From: Rohdeia sp044358925
Lineage (GTDB): Bacteria > Planctomycetota > UBA1135 > GCA-002686595
DNA length: 36,023 nucleotides
Reading direction: 5' to 3'
NCBI GenBank assembly: GCA_044358925.1
Contig: JBIKNC010000015.1
Span: 1-36,023, forward strand
This document shows, piece after piece, positions 15,437 to 23,181 of this stretch (position 1 is its first letter; each line of letters begins with the position of its first letter). The translations under genes were made by a program, and so were the position numbers. Below the pieces are notes generated by a model. The model worked only from the letters and a program-made list of their open reading frames with translations, had not been told where the DNA came from and searched no databases.

Positions 15437-16794
15437 TCGACGGGCTCGCCGAGGAGCGCCACGAGTTCGTCGCGGCGGCGGTCGCGGGTGCTCTTGTTCT
15501 TCGCCTCGAGGTTGAGGCGCAGGAGCGGTTCGGTGTTCGACGCGCGCACGTTGAACCACCACCAGTCGTCGCTCGACAGGTCGCCGAACTCGACCGTGAT
15601 GCCGTCGAGATCGTCCTGTCGACCGGCGGCGTACTTCGTGCGCAACTGCGCGATCGCGGCGTCCTTGTCGTGCACCTCGAAGTTGATCTCGCCGGTGGCG
15701 TGGTAGCGGCGCAGGTCCTTCACGATCGTGCTGAGCGGCCGATCGCGGTTCTCCGGCGTGTCGAGCACCGACAGCGCGGTCGCCATCGCGATCACACCCG
15801 AGTCGGTCGTGAAGTTGTCGCGGAAGTAGAAGTGGCCCGACAACTCACCGCCGAACAACGCGCCGCGTTTGCGCATCGTGGCCTTGATGAACGAGTGGCC
15901 GACGCGCTCGCGGATCGGCTCGCCGCCGGCGCGCGCGACTTCTTCCTTCACGACCCACGACGAACGCAGGTCGTAGAGGATCGGGTGCGGGCCGCGCTGC
16001 GCGAGCATGTGTTTCGCGATGAGCGCGGTCATCAGGTCAGCAGTGACCGTCTCGCCCTTCTCGTCGACGAAACAGCAGCGATCCGCGTCGCCGTCGAAGC
16101 CGACACCCAGGCGCGCGCCGTTCTTGCGCACGACCTCGCGCAGCAAGTCGAGGTTCTCCTCCTTGAGCGGATTGGCTTCGTGCACCGGGAAGCTGCCGTC
16201 CGGCTCCATCAGGATCGAGTGGCTGCGCACGAGCGGCAGGCGCTCGAGGATCGATGGCAGTGTGAAGCCGGCCATGCCGTTCGCGGCGTCGATGCCGATC
16301 ACGACCGGGTTGGTGAGCCTCGCGAAGCGCGCCACGTGGTCGGCGTACTTGCTCAGGAGGTCGATGCGCTCCTCGCCGCCGCGTTTCGCGAGCGGTGCGG
16401 GTTGCGGCTCGGCGCACATGCGTTCGACGTCCGCGATCCCGTTCGCGCGGCTGATCGGCGTCGCGCCGCGGCCGCACAGTTTCATGCCGTTGTACTGGCC
16501 CGGATTGTGGCTCGCCGTGACACACAAACCGCCGTCGCAGTCGAGCGAGCCGATCGCGAAGTACGTCATCGGCGTCGACGCGAGGCCGAGGCGGATGACG
16601 TCGCAGCCTTCGTCGCGAATGCCCGCGGCCACGGCGTCGGCGAGTTCGGGCGAGTGCACGCGCATGTCCTGACCGACGACGAGCCGGCGTGCGCGCAGCA
16701 GACGCGCGAACGAACGGCCGATCTTGCGCGCCAAGGCGGCGTCGAGTTGATCGGGATGGATGCCGCGGATGTCGTAGGCCTTGAAGATGGACAT
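15433..16794 (-). CDS. Phosphomannomutase/phosphoglucomutase
   Basis: 453 residues of the alpha-D-phosphohexomutase family, which interconverts mannose (or glucose) 6- and 1-phosphates for nucleotide-sugar synthesis. It has all four domain signatures: FKAYDIRG at the N-terminus, the phosphoserine loop TASHNPGQYNG with Ser95, the Mg site GFDGDADRC, and the sugar-recognition loop GGELSGHFYFRD. The C-terminal phosphate-binding loop reads VRASNTEPLLRL. Length matches the AlgC/ManB-type enzymes; which sugar is preferred cannot be told. The start lies 45 nt after the threonine aldolase stop, with a C9 run (16810-16818) in the leader. The product would feed glycan pathways with the GT4 enzyme and WaaA in this window. 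Confidence 0.93.
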   Translation of the reverse strand: MSIFKAYDIRGIHPDQLDAALARKIGRSFARLLRARRLVVGQDMRVHSPELADAVAAGIRDEGCDVIRLGLASTPMTYFAIGSLDCDGGLCVTASHNPGQYNGMKLCGRGATPISRANGIADVERMCAEPQPAPLAKRGGEERIDLLSKYADHVARFARLTNPVVIGIDAANGMAGFTLPSILERLPLVRSHSILMEPDGSFPVHEANPLKEENLDLLREVVRKNGARLGVGFDGDADRCCFVDEKGETVTADLMTALIAKHMLAQRGPHPILYDLRSSWVVKEEVARAGGEPIRERVGHSFIKATMRKRGALFGGELSGHFYFRDNFTTDSGVIAMATALSVLDTPENRDRPLSTIVKDLRRYHATGEINFEVHDKDAAIAQLRTKYAAGRQDDLDGITVEFGDLSSDDWWWFNVRASNTEPLLRLNLEAKNKSTRDRRRDELVALLGEPVE

Positions 16795-16839
16795 CGAATG
16801 GGGAGAGTCGGGGGGGGGACGTGAGCGCGTTGTCGCGCG

Positions 16840-17880
16840 TCAGACGGTCAGAGTGCGTTCGAGCGCGCGCGTCGCTCGTTCGACGTCCTGCGGACCGACG
16901 TCGAGGTGGGTCACGAAGCGCAAGTGGTCCGCGTCGAGCGCCATCACGCGCACGCCGTGTGTTTCGAGCTGCGTCGCGACGTCCTTCGCCGACAGGCGCG
17001 GATGCGCGACGCGCACGAGCACGAGGTTCGTGTGCACCTCGCTCGGCGGGCACGTGAGGCCGTGACGGCCGTGCAGGCTCTCCGCCAACGAACGCGCGAG
17101 CGCGTGGTCGTCGGCGAGCCGCGCGACGTTCTCCTCGAGCGCCATCAACCCGGCCGCCGCGAGGATGCCCGACTGACGCATCCAACCGCCGAGGCGCTTG
17201 CGCACGGGCAGCGCGCGGCGCGCGAACTCCGCGCTGCCGGCGACGACCGAACCGACGGGCGCGCCGAGGCCTTTCGACAGGCACAACGAGACCGAGTCGC
17301 ACGCGGCGGCGAAGCGCGCGGCCGGGACGCCGCTCGCGACGACGGCGTTCGCGAGGCGCGCGCCGTCGAGGTGCACCGGCACGCCGCGCGAACGCGCCGC
17401 CGCTGCGAGAGCTTCGAAGGCGTCGATCGGGACGACGCTGCCGCCCGAGGACATGTGGGTCTGCTCGAGGCACACCAGGCCCGTGCGCGGACAGTGCACG
17501 TAGTCGGGCCGGAAGCGGCGCTCGACCTCGGCGAGCGGCATCACACCGCGCGCGCCGACGATCGTGTTCGTCTGGACGCCGTGCAGCGCACCGAGTGCAC
17601 CCGACTCGTACGCCAGCATGTGGGCGCTCGCTTCGAGCAGCACCTCGTCGCCGGGCCGGGTCCACACACCGACCGCGACCTGGTTCGCCATCGTCCCGGA
17701 CGGCACGAACAGCGCGCGCTCCTTGCCGAGCCACGCCGCCGCGCGCTCCTCGAGCCGCCGCACCGTCGGGTCGCCGTCGAGGACGTCGTCCCCCACCTCC
17801 GCCGCCGCCATCGCGGCCCGCATGCGCGCCGACGGCCGGGTGACCGTGTCGCTGCGGAAATCGGAAGCCGGAAGGGACAT
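16840..17880 (-). CDS. ltaE: Low-specificity L-threonine aldolase
   Basis: 346 residues of the PLP-dependent beta-eliminating lyase family. It starts SDFRSDTVTRPSARMRAAMAAAEVGDDVLDGDPTV, which is diagnostic for threonine aldolases that split threonine or allo-threonine into glycine and acetaldehyde. The PLP lysine is Lys203 in LCLSKGLGAPVGS; HLDGARLANA (170-179) carries the cofactor Asp, and SGTMANQVA binds phosphate. The ATG at 17880 is chosen because it puts FRSDTVT at residues 8-14. TACCCT lies 8 nt before it, so the mRNA may be leaderless. It is 45 nt upstream of the phosphohexomutase gene and may head that operon. Confidence 0.93.
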   Translation of the reverse strand: MSLPASDFRSDTVTRPSARMRAAMAAAEVGDDVLDGDPTVRRLEERAAAWLGKERALFVPSGTMANQVAVGVWTRPGDEVLLEASAHMLAYESGALGALHGVQTNTIVGARGVMPLAEVERRFRPDYVHCPRTGLVCLEQTHMSSGGSVVPIDAFEALAAAARSRGVPVHLDGARLANAVVASGVPAARFAAACDSVSLCLSKGLGAPVGSVVAGSAEFARRALPVRKRLGGWMRQSGILAAAGLMALEENVARLADDHALARSLAESLHGRHGLTCPPSEVHTNLVLVRVAHPRLSAKDVATQLETHGVRVMALDADHLRFVTHLDVGPQDVERATRALERTLTV

Positions 17881-17888
17881 GGAGCTGG

Positions 17889-17894
17889 AGGGTA
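17889..17894 (-). promoter_or_regulatory. Putative -10 hexamer TACCCT before ltaE
   Basis: TACCCT on the minus strand ends 8 nt before the ATG. A second candidate, TACCAC, lies 10 nt further upstream (17903-17908). No -35 is apparent. Confidence 0.4.
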
Positions 17895-18039
17895 ACGAGC
17901 GGGTGGTAGCGGCCGAGCAGGTGGAGGGCGACCGGCAGCCGCACAGTCTCCGTGCTGGAGGCGGCAGGACCGGTCTCGTGTGGGAGGGATTCAGCCGCCA
18001 GGCGACTCGAAGCGCGCGCCGACCATCGTTGCGTCCGTC

Positions 18040-18177
18040 TTCCTTTGCGCTGACTTCGCGTCCTCTGCGCCCTTTGCGGTTTCCCGCGGCAGTTGGTGCA
18101 ACGCCACCCGATCCGTTGCACCCGCTGCCGCGGGAAACCGCAAAGGGCGCAAAGGACGCGAAGTCAGCGCAAAGGAA
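18040..18177. repeat. Long inverted repeat of the CTTTGCG/GCAAAGG type
   Basis: Arms 18040-18103 and 18114-18177 (64 nt each) are reverse complements except at three positions (left arm 18065, 18093, 18094), around a 10-nt spacer. Within each arm, short units such as CTTTGCG, CTTCGCGTCC and CGCCCTTTGCGG recur. As RNA it would fold into a very long hairpin on either strand. It lies between two minus-strand genes. Sequences of this CTTTGCGCCCTTTGCGG kind are familiar to me as intergenic repeats in many bacterial genomes, often mis-annotated as short proteins; that part is recollection, not a search. Confidence 0.9.
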
Positions 18178-18253
18178 CGCAGGAGATGGCGACGGCCGAG
18201 AGCGTCCTGGACTGCGCACGTCCGGCAGCTGCGACTCTCAGCTCCCGCGACTC

Positions 18254-19450
18254 TCAGCGCACGGCGGCCGTCGGACGCGGGGCGCGCTTCGTGAAGAGGT
18301 CCTTCACGCGGCCGATCGCGCGCTCGATCTCCCCCGCCGAACTCGCGTACGAGAAGCGCAGGTAGCCCTCGCCGAACTTGCCGAACGCGGTGCCGCTCAC
18401 CGTTGCGACGCCGGCCTCGTTGAGGAGCAGGTCCTGCACCTCCTTCGACGAGAGGCCCGTGCCCGTGATGTTCGGGAAGGCGTAGAAGGCGCCCTTCGGC
18501 AGCACACACGAGAAGCCCGGGATCGAACGCAGGCCTTCGACGATCAGCTTGCGGCGCTCGTCGAACGCGACGCGCATCTTCTCGACCGAGTCCTGCGAGC
18601 CCCTCAGCGCCTCGAGGCCGGCCATCTGCACCGGTGCGCTCGGGCACGACACGCTGTTGATCTGCAGGCGTTCCGCGTGGTCGACGATCGACGACGGCCA
18701 CAGACCCCAGCCCAGGCGCCAGCCGGTCATCGAGTAGGTCTTGCTCCAGCCGTCGAGCACGATCAGGCGATCGCGCAGGTTGTCGAACTCGAGCAGGCTC
18801 GCGTGCTCCTCGCCGTCGTACGTGAGCCGCCCGTAGATCTCGTCCGAGAGCACCGCGACGTGCGGGTGCGCTTCGAGGCCCTTGGCGAGCTTCGCGAGTT
18901 CGCTGCGCGGCACGACGCCGCCGGTCGGGTTGGCCGGCGTGTTGACGATCAGGAGGCGCGTGTTGCGGTTGATCTTCGCGAGCACGCTGTCCGCGTCGAA
19001 CGAGAAGCCGCGCGACTCGAGCAGCTCGATCGGCACCGGCTTGGCGCCGCTCGCGCGGATCATCGACTCGTAGATCGGGAAGCCGGGGTTCGGGTAGAGG
19101 ATCTCCGCGCCCGGCTCACCGAACATGAGCATCGCGTAGAACATCGTCGGCTTGCCGCCCGGCGTGACGATCACGTTGGCCGGGTCGACCGTCACGCGGC
19201 GCGTGCGCAGGATCTCGTCCGCGACGGCCTGGCGCAGCTCGGGCAGCCCCTTCGCCGACGTGTAGAAGTGGTACCCGTCCTGGATGGCCTTGATGCCGGC
19301 CTGCACCACGTTGTCGGGCGTGCGGAAGTCGGGCGAGCCGATGCCCAGGTTGATGATGTCGCGCCCCGCGGCCTGCAGCGCCTTCGCGCGGTTCAGGATG
19401 TCGAAGGCGGACTCGGTGCCGAGCAGGGAGAGGCGTTGAGCGAGGAGCAC
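18254..19450 (-). CDS. Class I/II PLP-dependent aminotransferase (aspartate aminotransferase-like)
   Basis: 398 residues of fold type I aminotransferase. From the GTG at 19450 the protein reads (M)LLAQRLSLLGTESAFDILNRA, the usual opening of the AspB/prephenate-aminotransferase-like subgroup, then GIGSPDFRTPDNV. The PLP lysine is Lys237 in DGWSKTYSMTGWRLG, the Asn of NTPANPTGG (170-178) and Asp of LSDEIYG contact the cofactor, and YLRFSYA near the C-terminus carries the carboxylate-binding Arg. Substrate could be aspartate, aromatic amino acids or others. Upstream in-frame sequence to 19639 does not look conserved, which is why I favour the internal GTG. It is divergent from the ABC transporter operon and ends beside the large inverted repeat. 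Confidence 0.85.
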   Translation of the reverse strand: MLLAQRLSLLGTESAFDILNRAKALQAAGRDIINLGIGSPDFRTPDNVVQAGIKAIQDGYHFYTSAKGLPELRQAVADEILRTRRVTVDPANVIVTPGGKPTMFYAMLMFGEPGAEILYPNPGFPIYESMIRASGAKPVPIELLESRGFSFDADSVLAKINRNTRLLIVNTPANPTGGVVPRSELAKLAKGLEAHPHVAVLSDEIYGRLTYDGEEHASLLEFDNLRDRLIVLDGWSKTYSMTGWRLGWGLWPSSIVDHAERLQINSVSCPSAPVQMAGLEALRGSQDSVEKMRVAFDERRKLIVEGLRSIPGFSCVLPKGAFYAFPNITGTGLSSKEVQDLLLNEAGVATVSGTAFGKFGEGYLRFSYASSAGEIERAIGRVKDLFTKRAPRPTAAVR

Positions 19451-19524
19451 GTGGTGGGTCGGGTCGAGGGCCTGCGTGGTGTGCGCGTCCGGGAAGGAGC
19501 GGCACGGCGGCGAAACGGGCCACA

Positions 19525-19530
19525 AGGGTA
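19525..19530 (-). promoter_or_regulatory. Putative -10 hexamer TACCCT before aminotransferase
   Basis: TACCCT on the minus strand lies 74 nt before the chosen GTG, in the 256-nt divergent region. It is the only TANNNT I found on that side. Confidence 0.25.
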
Positions 19531-19605
19531 ACGCGAGAGTCGGAACGATCGAACTCGGGGGCGGCCGGGTGCGAAGCGGCCCGTCGATCGACGAAGTCGC
19601 TGCGC

Positions 19606-19611
19606 TACCGT
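19606..19611 (+). promoter_or_regulatory. Putative -10 hexamer TACCGT before transporter operon
   Basis: GCTACCGT resembles the hexamers found before other genes here. It lies 95 nt before the first ATG and is followed at once by the tandem repeat at 19613. Confidence 0.3.
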
Positions 19612-19612
19612 T

Positions 19613-19648
19613 CTCCGGCACGTCGATTGCCTCCGGCACTTCGATTGC
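19613..19648 (+). repeat. 18-bp tandem duplication in transporter operon leader
   Basis: CTCCGGCACGTCGATTGC (19613-19630) is followed directly by a copy differing at one base (19631-19648). It sits 58 nt before the operon's first start codon and just after a possible -10. It may be an operator pair or a chance duplication. Confidence 0.8.
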
Positions 19649-19692
19649 GCTGCGCGGCGCCCCATCTGCGCCGGCCGCCCCCGCGTGTCACG

Positions 19693-19703
19693 ACCGGTCC
19701 CCC
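19693..19703 (+). promoter_or_regulatory. ACCGGTCCCCC leader motif
   Basis: Third copy of the 11-mer, followed by one more C and ending 3 nt before the ATG at 19707. Confidence 0.35.
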
Positions 19704-19706
19704 CTC

Positions 19707-20768
19707 ATGCTTCGACGCCTCTCGCGCGGCCGCGCCGCCCTCGTGCTCGCTTTCCAACTCGCCGCTGCCGCTCTCGTCGGGTGCTCCGGCGAGAAGTACG
19801 ACGTCGTGATCTACACGTCGATGGACCAGGAGCACAGCGAGGCGATCCTCCAGCGTTTCGAGGAGCGCTCCGGCCTGAAGGTCCGCATGGAGTTCGACAT
19901 CGAGGCCAACAAGACGGTCGGGTTCGTCCAACGCATCCGACAGGAAGCCGGCGCGCCGCGCGGCGACGTCTTCTGGAACAACGAACTCGCGAACACGATC
20001 GCGCTCGCGAACGAAGGGTTGCTGGAGCGCTACGACTCGCCGAGTGCCGCGGACATCCCGGCCGAGTACCGGGACCCCGCGCACCACTGGACCGGCTTCG
20101 CCCTGCGCGCGCGCTGCCTCATTCTCAACACGACGAAGATGGCCGAGCTGGGCGGGAGCCCGAGCGACTGGCCCGACTCGCTCGACGACCTCGTCAGCGG
20201 TCCGTACGCGAAACACGGTTCGGTCGCGCGCCCTCTCGACGGCACGACGCTGACGCACTTCGCGGTGCTCTACCAGCAGCGCGGTTTCGAAGCCGGGCAC
20301 GCGTTCGCGCAGCAACTCTTCGAACTCAACGCGAAGGGTGACTTGAGTCTGACGGCGGGCAACGGACCGCTCATGCGCAGCGTCGGCGAGGGTGCGCTCG
20401 CGTGGGGCTTCACCGACACGGACGACTTCAACGTCGGTCGCCTGCGCGGCTATCCGGTCGAGCGGCGCTTCGCGGATCAAGGTGAAGGCGGGGTCGGAAC
20501 GCTCGTGATCCCGAACAGCGTGGCGATCCTGAAGGGCGCGCCGAATCTCGCGAACGCGAAGCTGCTGGTCGACTTCCTCTTGTCGAAGGAAGTGGAAGAG
20601 CTGCTCGCGCGCGCCGACTCCGCGCAGATCCCGACGCGCGCCGACGTGCCGCGACCGGAGCACGTGCCGAGTCTCGCCGATCTGAAGATCATGGCGGTCG
20701 ACTGGGCCGCGGTCGGTGCCGCGCTGCCGGCCGTGCACGAGGACTTGAAGAGGGTCTTCCTGCGTTGA
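19707..20768 (+). CDS. ABC transporter substrate-binding lipoprotein (FbpA/family 1-like)
   Basis: 353 residues with a lipoprotein signal (ALVGC, Cys26). The mature protein begins KYDVVIYTSMDQEHSEAILQRFEERSGLKV, the standard opening of iron-type family 1 binding proteins. It continues with GDVFWNNELANTIALANEGLLERYDSP, LILNTTKM and a C-terminal LVIPNSVAILKGAPNLANAKLLVDFLLSKE, all in the FbpA order. The paired tyrosines that bind Fe3+ in FbpA are not evident; the corresponding stretch reads GEGALAWGFTDTDDFNVGR. The cargo is therefore uncertain: ferric iron by family, possibly another anion or chelate. Its stop overlaps the permease start. The ATG at 19707 gives a compact signal peptide; upstream in-frame codons look non-coding. 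Confidence 0.85.
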   Translation: MLRRLSRGRAALVLAFQLAAAALVGCSGEKYDVVIYTSMDQEHSEAILQRFEERSGLKVRMEFDIEANKTVGFVQRIRQEAGAPRGDVFWNNELANTIALANEGLLERYDSPSAADIPAEYRDPAHHWTGFALRARCLILNTTKMAELGGSPSDWPDSLDDLVSGPYAKHGSVARPLDGTTLTHFAVLYQQRGFEAGHAFAQQLFELNAKGDLSLTAGNGPLMRSVGEGALAWGFTDTDDFNVGRLRGYPVERRFADQGEGGVGTLVIPNSVAILKGAPNLANAKLLVDFLLSKEVEELLARADSAQIPTRADVPRPEHVPSLADLKIMAVDWAAVGAALPAVHEDLKRVFLR

Positions 20769-22480
20769 GCAAGAGCCTCGTCACCGCCGCGGCGATCGTC
20801 TTCGCGGTGCTGTGTCTCGCGCCCGTGGCGGTGATGCTCGTGCGCATCGACGGCGCGGACCTCGGGGCGCTGTTCGAACCGCGTGTGTGGAGCCTGCTCG
20901 GTCGCACGCTCGTGCTCGGACTGGGTGTCGCGGCGGGAACCCTGGTCCTGGGTGTGCCGCTCGGTTTCCTGCTCGCGCGCACCGACCTGCCCGGTGCGCG
21001 TGTGTTGCGCACGCTGTCGATCGCGCCACTGTTGCTGCCGTCGCTGTTGATGGCGATGACGTGGACGGCGCTCGTGCCGTTGCGCGGCGCGTGGGCGACG
21101 GGCGCGTTGCTCGTGCTGTCGTACCACCCGCTCGTCGCGCTCTTCACCGCGCGCGCCGCCGAACGCATCGACCGCCGCCAGGAGGAAGCGGCGTGGAGCC
21201 TCGGCGGACTGGGCGCCGTGTTGCGCGCCGACTTCGGTGTCGTGCTGCCGCCCGCACTCGCCGGCGCGTGCCTCGCGTTCACGCTCGCGGTGAACGACTT
21301 CTCGGTGCCCGACTTCGTCTCGTCGGTCGGTCCGAAGTTCAACGTCTACGCCGCGGAGATCTTCGCGAACTGGAAGCAGTACGAGCGCCCCGGCCTCGCC
21401 GTCGCGAGTGCGTTGCCGCTGCTCGTGTTGACGTTCGCCGCGCTCGTGCCGCTGCTCGTGCTGCGCAAGAAGGGCGCGTTCGCGCCGCTCGCGCCGAGCT
21501 TCGTCGAACCCGCCCTGCTCCCGTTGCGCCGCTGGCGTTGGCCCGCGTTCGCCGCGGTGCTGTTCGTGCTCACGCTGTCGGTGTTCGCACCGCTCGGCCG
21601 CCTCGCGTTCGAAGCGGCGAGCGGGCCCGCCGCGTGGCGCCCCGTCGCCGTGCGCGCGTTGCTCGAAGGTCGCGAGCCACCGCCGCTCGTCGCCGCGCCG
21701 CGGCCCGTCGGTGCACAGCCCGCGGCACCCGAGATCGCGGAGCCGCTCACGCTCCTTGAACGTGTGCGCGTGCTGCCGCTCGTCGTGCCGCGCCACGTGA
21801 CGTCGCTGCAACTCGCGTTCGGTCAAGCGTTCGACCGCGCACGCGACGACTTGAAGCGCAGCCTCGGCATGGCTGCGGGTGCGGCGACGATCGCCGTGCT
21901 CGTCGCCCTCGTGCTCGGTCACGCGGCGGAGCGCTCGCGCTTCGGCGGAGTCCTGTTCGTGCTCGCACTCGTGCCGCTCGCGGTGCCGGGCACGTTGTTC
22001 GGCATCGGCACCGCCGCGCTGTGGGACGGAGGATTCGCCAACGCGCTCACGGGCGGTGCTTCGCGCGACTTCTACACGACACCGAACATGGCGGCGCTCC
22101 TGTTCGCGGGACGCCTCACGCCGTTCGCACTCCTCATCGCCGCTCTCGCCGTCGGTGCGGTGCCGCGTGTGTCCGAGTGGTCGGCGGCGAGTGTCGGAGC
22201 GGGTCCCGTCACACGCCTCGTGCGCATCGTCGCGCCCCAGATCGCGGGCGCCCTCGTCGCCGGCTGGCTGTGTGTGTTCGCGTTCGCGATGCGCGAACTC
22301 GACTCGGCGCTGGTCGTGCCCGAAGCCAGCCGCACGGCGATCGTGCGTGTGTTCAACGGCGTCCACTTCGGGCGCGACGCGTACGTGGCGGCGCTCTCGC
22401 TCACGCTCGCGTTCGCGACGCTCCTGCCCGGTCTGCTCTGGTCCCTCTTCGCGCGGCGACGCGCGGCGGTGTTGCCGTGA
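20765..22480 (+). CDS. ABC transporter permease (FbpB-like, fused two-half type)
   Basis: 571 residues with about twelve hydrophobic helices in two halves, as in FbpB-type ferric permeases. The first half has helices at VTAAAIVFAVLCLAPVAVML, LVLGLGVAAGTLVLGVPLGFLLA and LSIAPLLLPSLLMAMTW, and the EAA-type cytoplasmic loop EEAAWSLGGLGAVLRADFGVVLPPAL. The second half repeats this with SEWSAASVGAGPVTRLVRIVAPQIAG. It forms the membrane channel for the binding protein at 19707 and the ATPase at 22477. The start is a TTG whose last two bases are in the previous TGA (TTGA), so translation probably depends on re-initiation. The next gene overlaps it by GTGA. Confidence 0.9.
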   Translation: MSKSLVTAAAIVFAVLCLAPVAVMLVRIDGADLGALFEPRVWSLLGRTLVLGLGVAAGTLVLGVPLGFLLARTDLPGARVLRTLSIAPLLLPSLLMAMTWTALVPLRGAWATGALLVLSYHPLVALFTARAAERIDRRQEEAAWSLGGLGAVLRADFGVVLPPALAGACLAFTLAVNDFSVPDFVSSVGPKFNVYAAEIFANWKQYERPGLAVASALPLLVLTFAALVPLLVLRKKGAFAPLAPSFVEPALLPLRRWRWPAFAAVLFVLTLSVFAPLGRLAFEAASGPAAWRPVAVRALLEGREPPPLVAAPRPVGAQPAAPEIAEPLTLLERVRVLPLVVPRHVTSLQLAFGQAFDRARDDLKRSLGMAAGAATIAVLVALVLGHAAERSRFGGVLFVLALVPLAVPGTLFGIGTAALWDGGFANALTGGASRDFYTTPNMAALLFAGRLTPFALLIAALAVGAVPRVSEWSAASVGAGPVTRLVRIVAPQIAGALVAGWLCVFAFAMRELDSALVVPEASRTAIVRVFNGVHFGRDAYVAALSLTLAFATLLPGLLWSLFARRRAAVLP

Positions 22481-23181
22481 ACATGCCTCCTCGATCGAAC
22501 GCCGTGCTCGTCGTGCGCGGACTGACGGTGGTGCTCGGCGAGCGCCCCGTGCTCGACGGCGTCGACCTCGACGTGGCGGCGGGCGAACGGCTCGTGCTCG
22601 TCGGTCGCTCCGGCTGCGGCAAGTCGACGCTCCTGCGCGCACTGGCCGGCTTCCAAGGCCTCGACGGCGGTTCGATCGAACTCGACGGCGAGGTGCTCGC
22701 GCGCGACGGACGGCAGATCGTGGCGCCGGAGAAGCGCTCGATCGGCTCGCTGTTCCAAGGCGGCGGTCTGTGGCCGCACATGAGCGTGCGCGGCACGCTC
22801 GAGTTCGCCCTCGGAGCGTGCGGCGTTCCGCGCCGCGAGCGCCGCACGCGTGCCGCGGAGTTGCTGGCGCGCGTGCGTCTCGTCGGACTCGACGAACGGC
22901 TGCCCGCGACGCTCTCGGGCGGCGAAGCGCAGCGCCTGTCGCTCGCGCGCGCGCTCGTGCGCAGGCCGCGTCTCCTGCTGCTGGACGAGCCGCTCGGGCC
23001 GCTCGACGCCGAACTGCGCGGCGAGCTGCTCGCCGAACTCGACGCGCTGCAAGCCGAGTTCGGGTTCGCCGCGGTGCACGTCACCCACGATCCGATCGAG
23101 GCGCGCGGCTCGCACACACGAACCGTACGTTTGAACGCCGGTCGACTCGCGCCCTTCGAAGCGGCGCCGCAGAAGTCATGA
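22477..23181 (+). CDS. ABC transporter ATP-binding protein (short FbpC-like)
   Basis: 234 residues carrying all nucleotide-binding motifs: Walker A GRSGCGKST (43-51), Q-loop SLFQGGGLWPHMSV, signature LSGGEAQRLSLARAL, Walker B LLLLDEPLGPLD and the switch VTHDPIEA. FbpC-type ATPases usually run to about 350 residues with a C-terminal TOBE regulatory domain; here only about 25 residues follow the switch His, so that domain is missing. The GTG at 22477 overlaps the permease stop (GTGA); an ATG at 22483 is an alternative start. Its own stop overlaps the cytochrome ATG (ATGA). Confidence 0.92.
   Translation: MNMPPRSNAVLVVRGLTVVLGERPVLDGVDLDVAAGERLVLVGRSGCGKSTLLRALAGFQGLDGGSIELDGEVLARDGRQIVAPEKRSIGSLFQGGGLWPHMSVRGTLEFALGACGVPRRERRTRAAELLARVRLVGLDERLPATLSGGEAQRLSLARALVRRPRLLLLDEPLGPLDAELRGELLAELDALQAEFGFAAVHVTHDPIEARGSHTRTVRLNAGRLAPFEAAPQKS

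Larger units (their letters stand above)
17881..18253. other. 373-nt intergenic region holding a long inverted repeat
   Basis: No credible gene is present. The leftmost 30 nt hold the ltaE promoter candidates and the middle holds the inverted repeat at 18040-18177. Close to the aminotransferase stop is an 11-bp direct repeat GCGACTCTCAG (18231-18241 and 18247-18257), the second copy spanning that stop. Confidence 0.6.

Noticed and set aside
18231..18257. 11-bp direct repeat GCGACTCTCAG as target-site duplication of an inserted element
   Set aside because: Only 5 bp separate the copies, so nothing is inserted between them. The repeat was only noted as a local duplication.
17980..18294. Short open frames running through the inverted repeat (products with AKGAKDAKSAQR-like segments)
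   Set aside because: They are translations of the repeat itself in either orientation. Nothing indicates a real protein.
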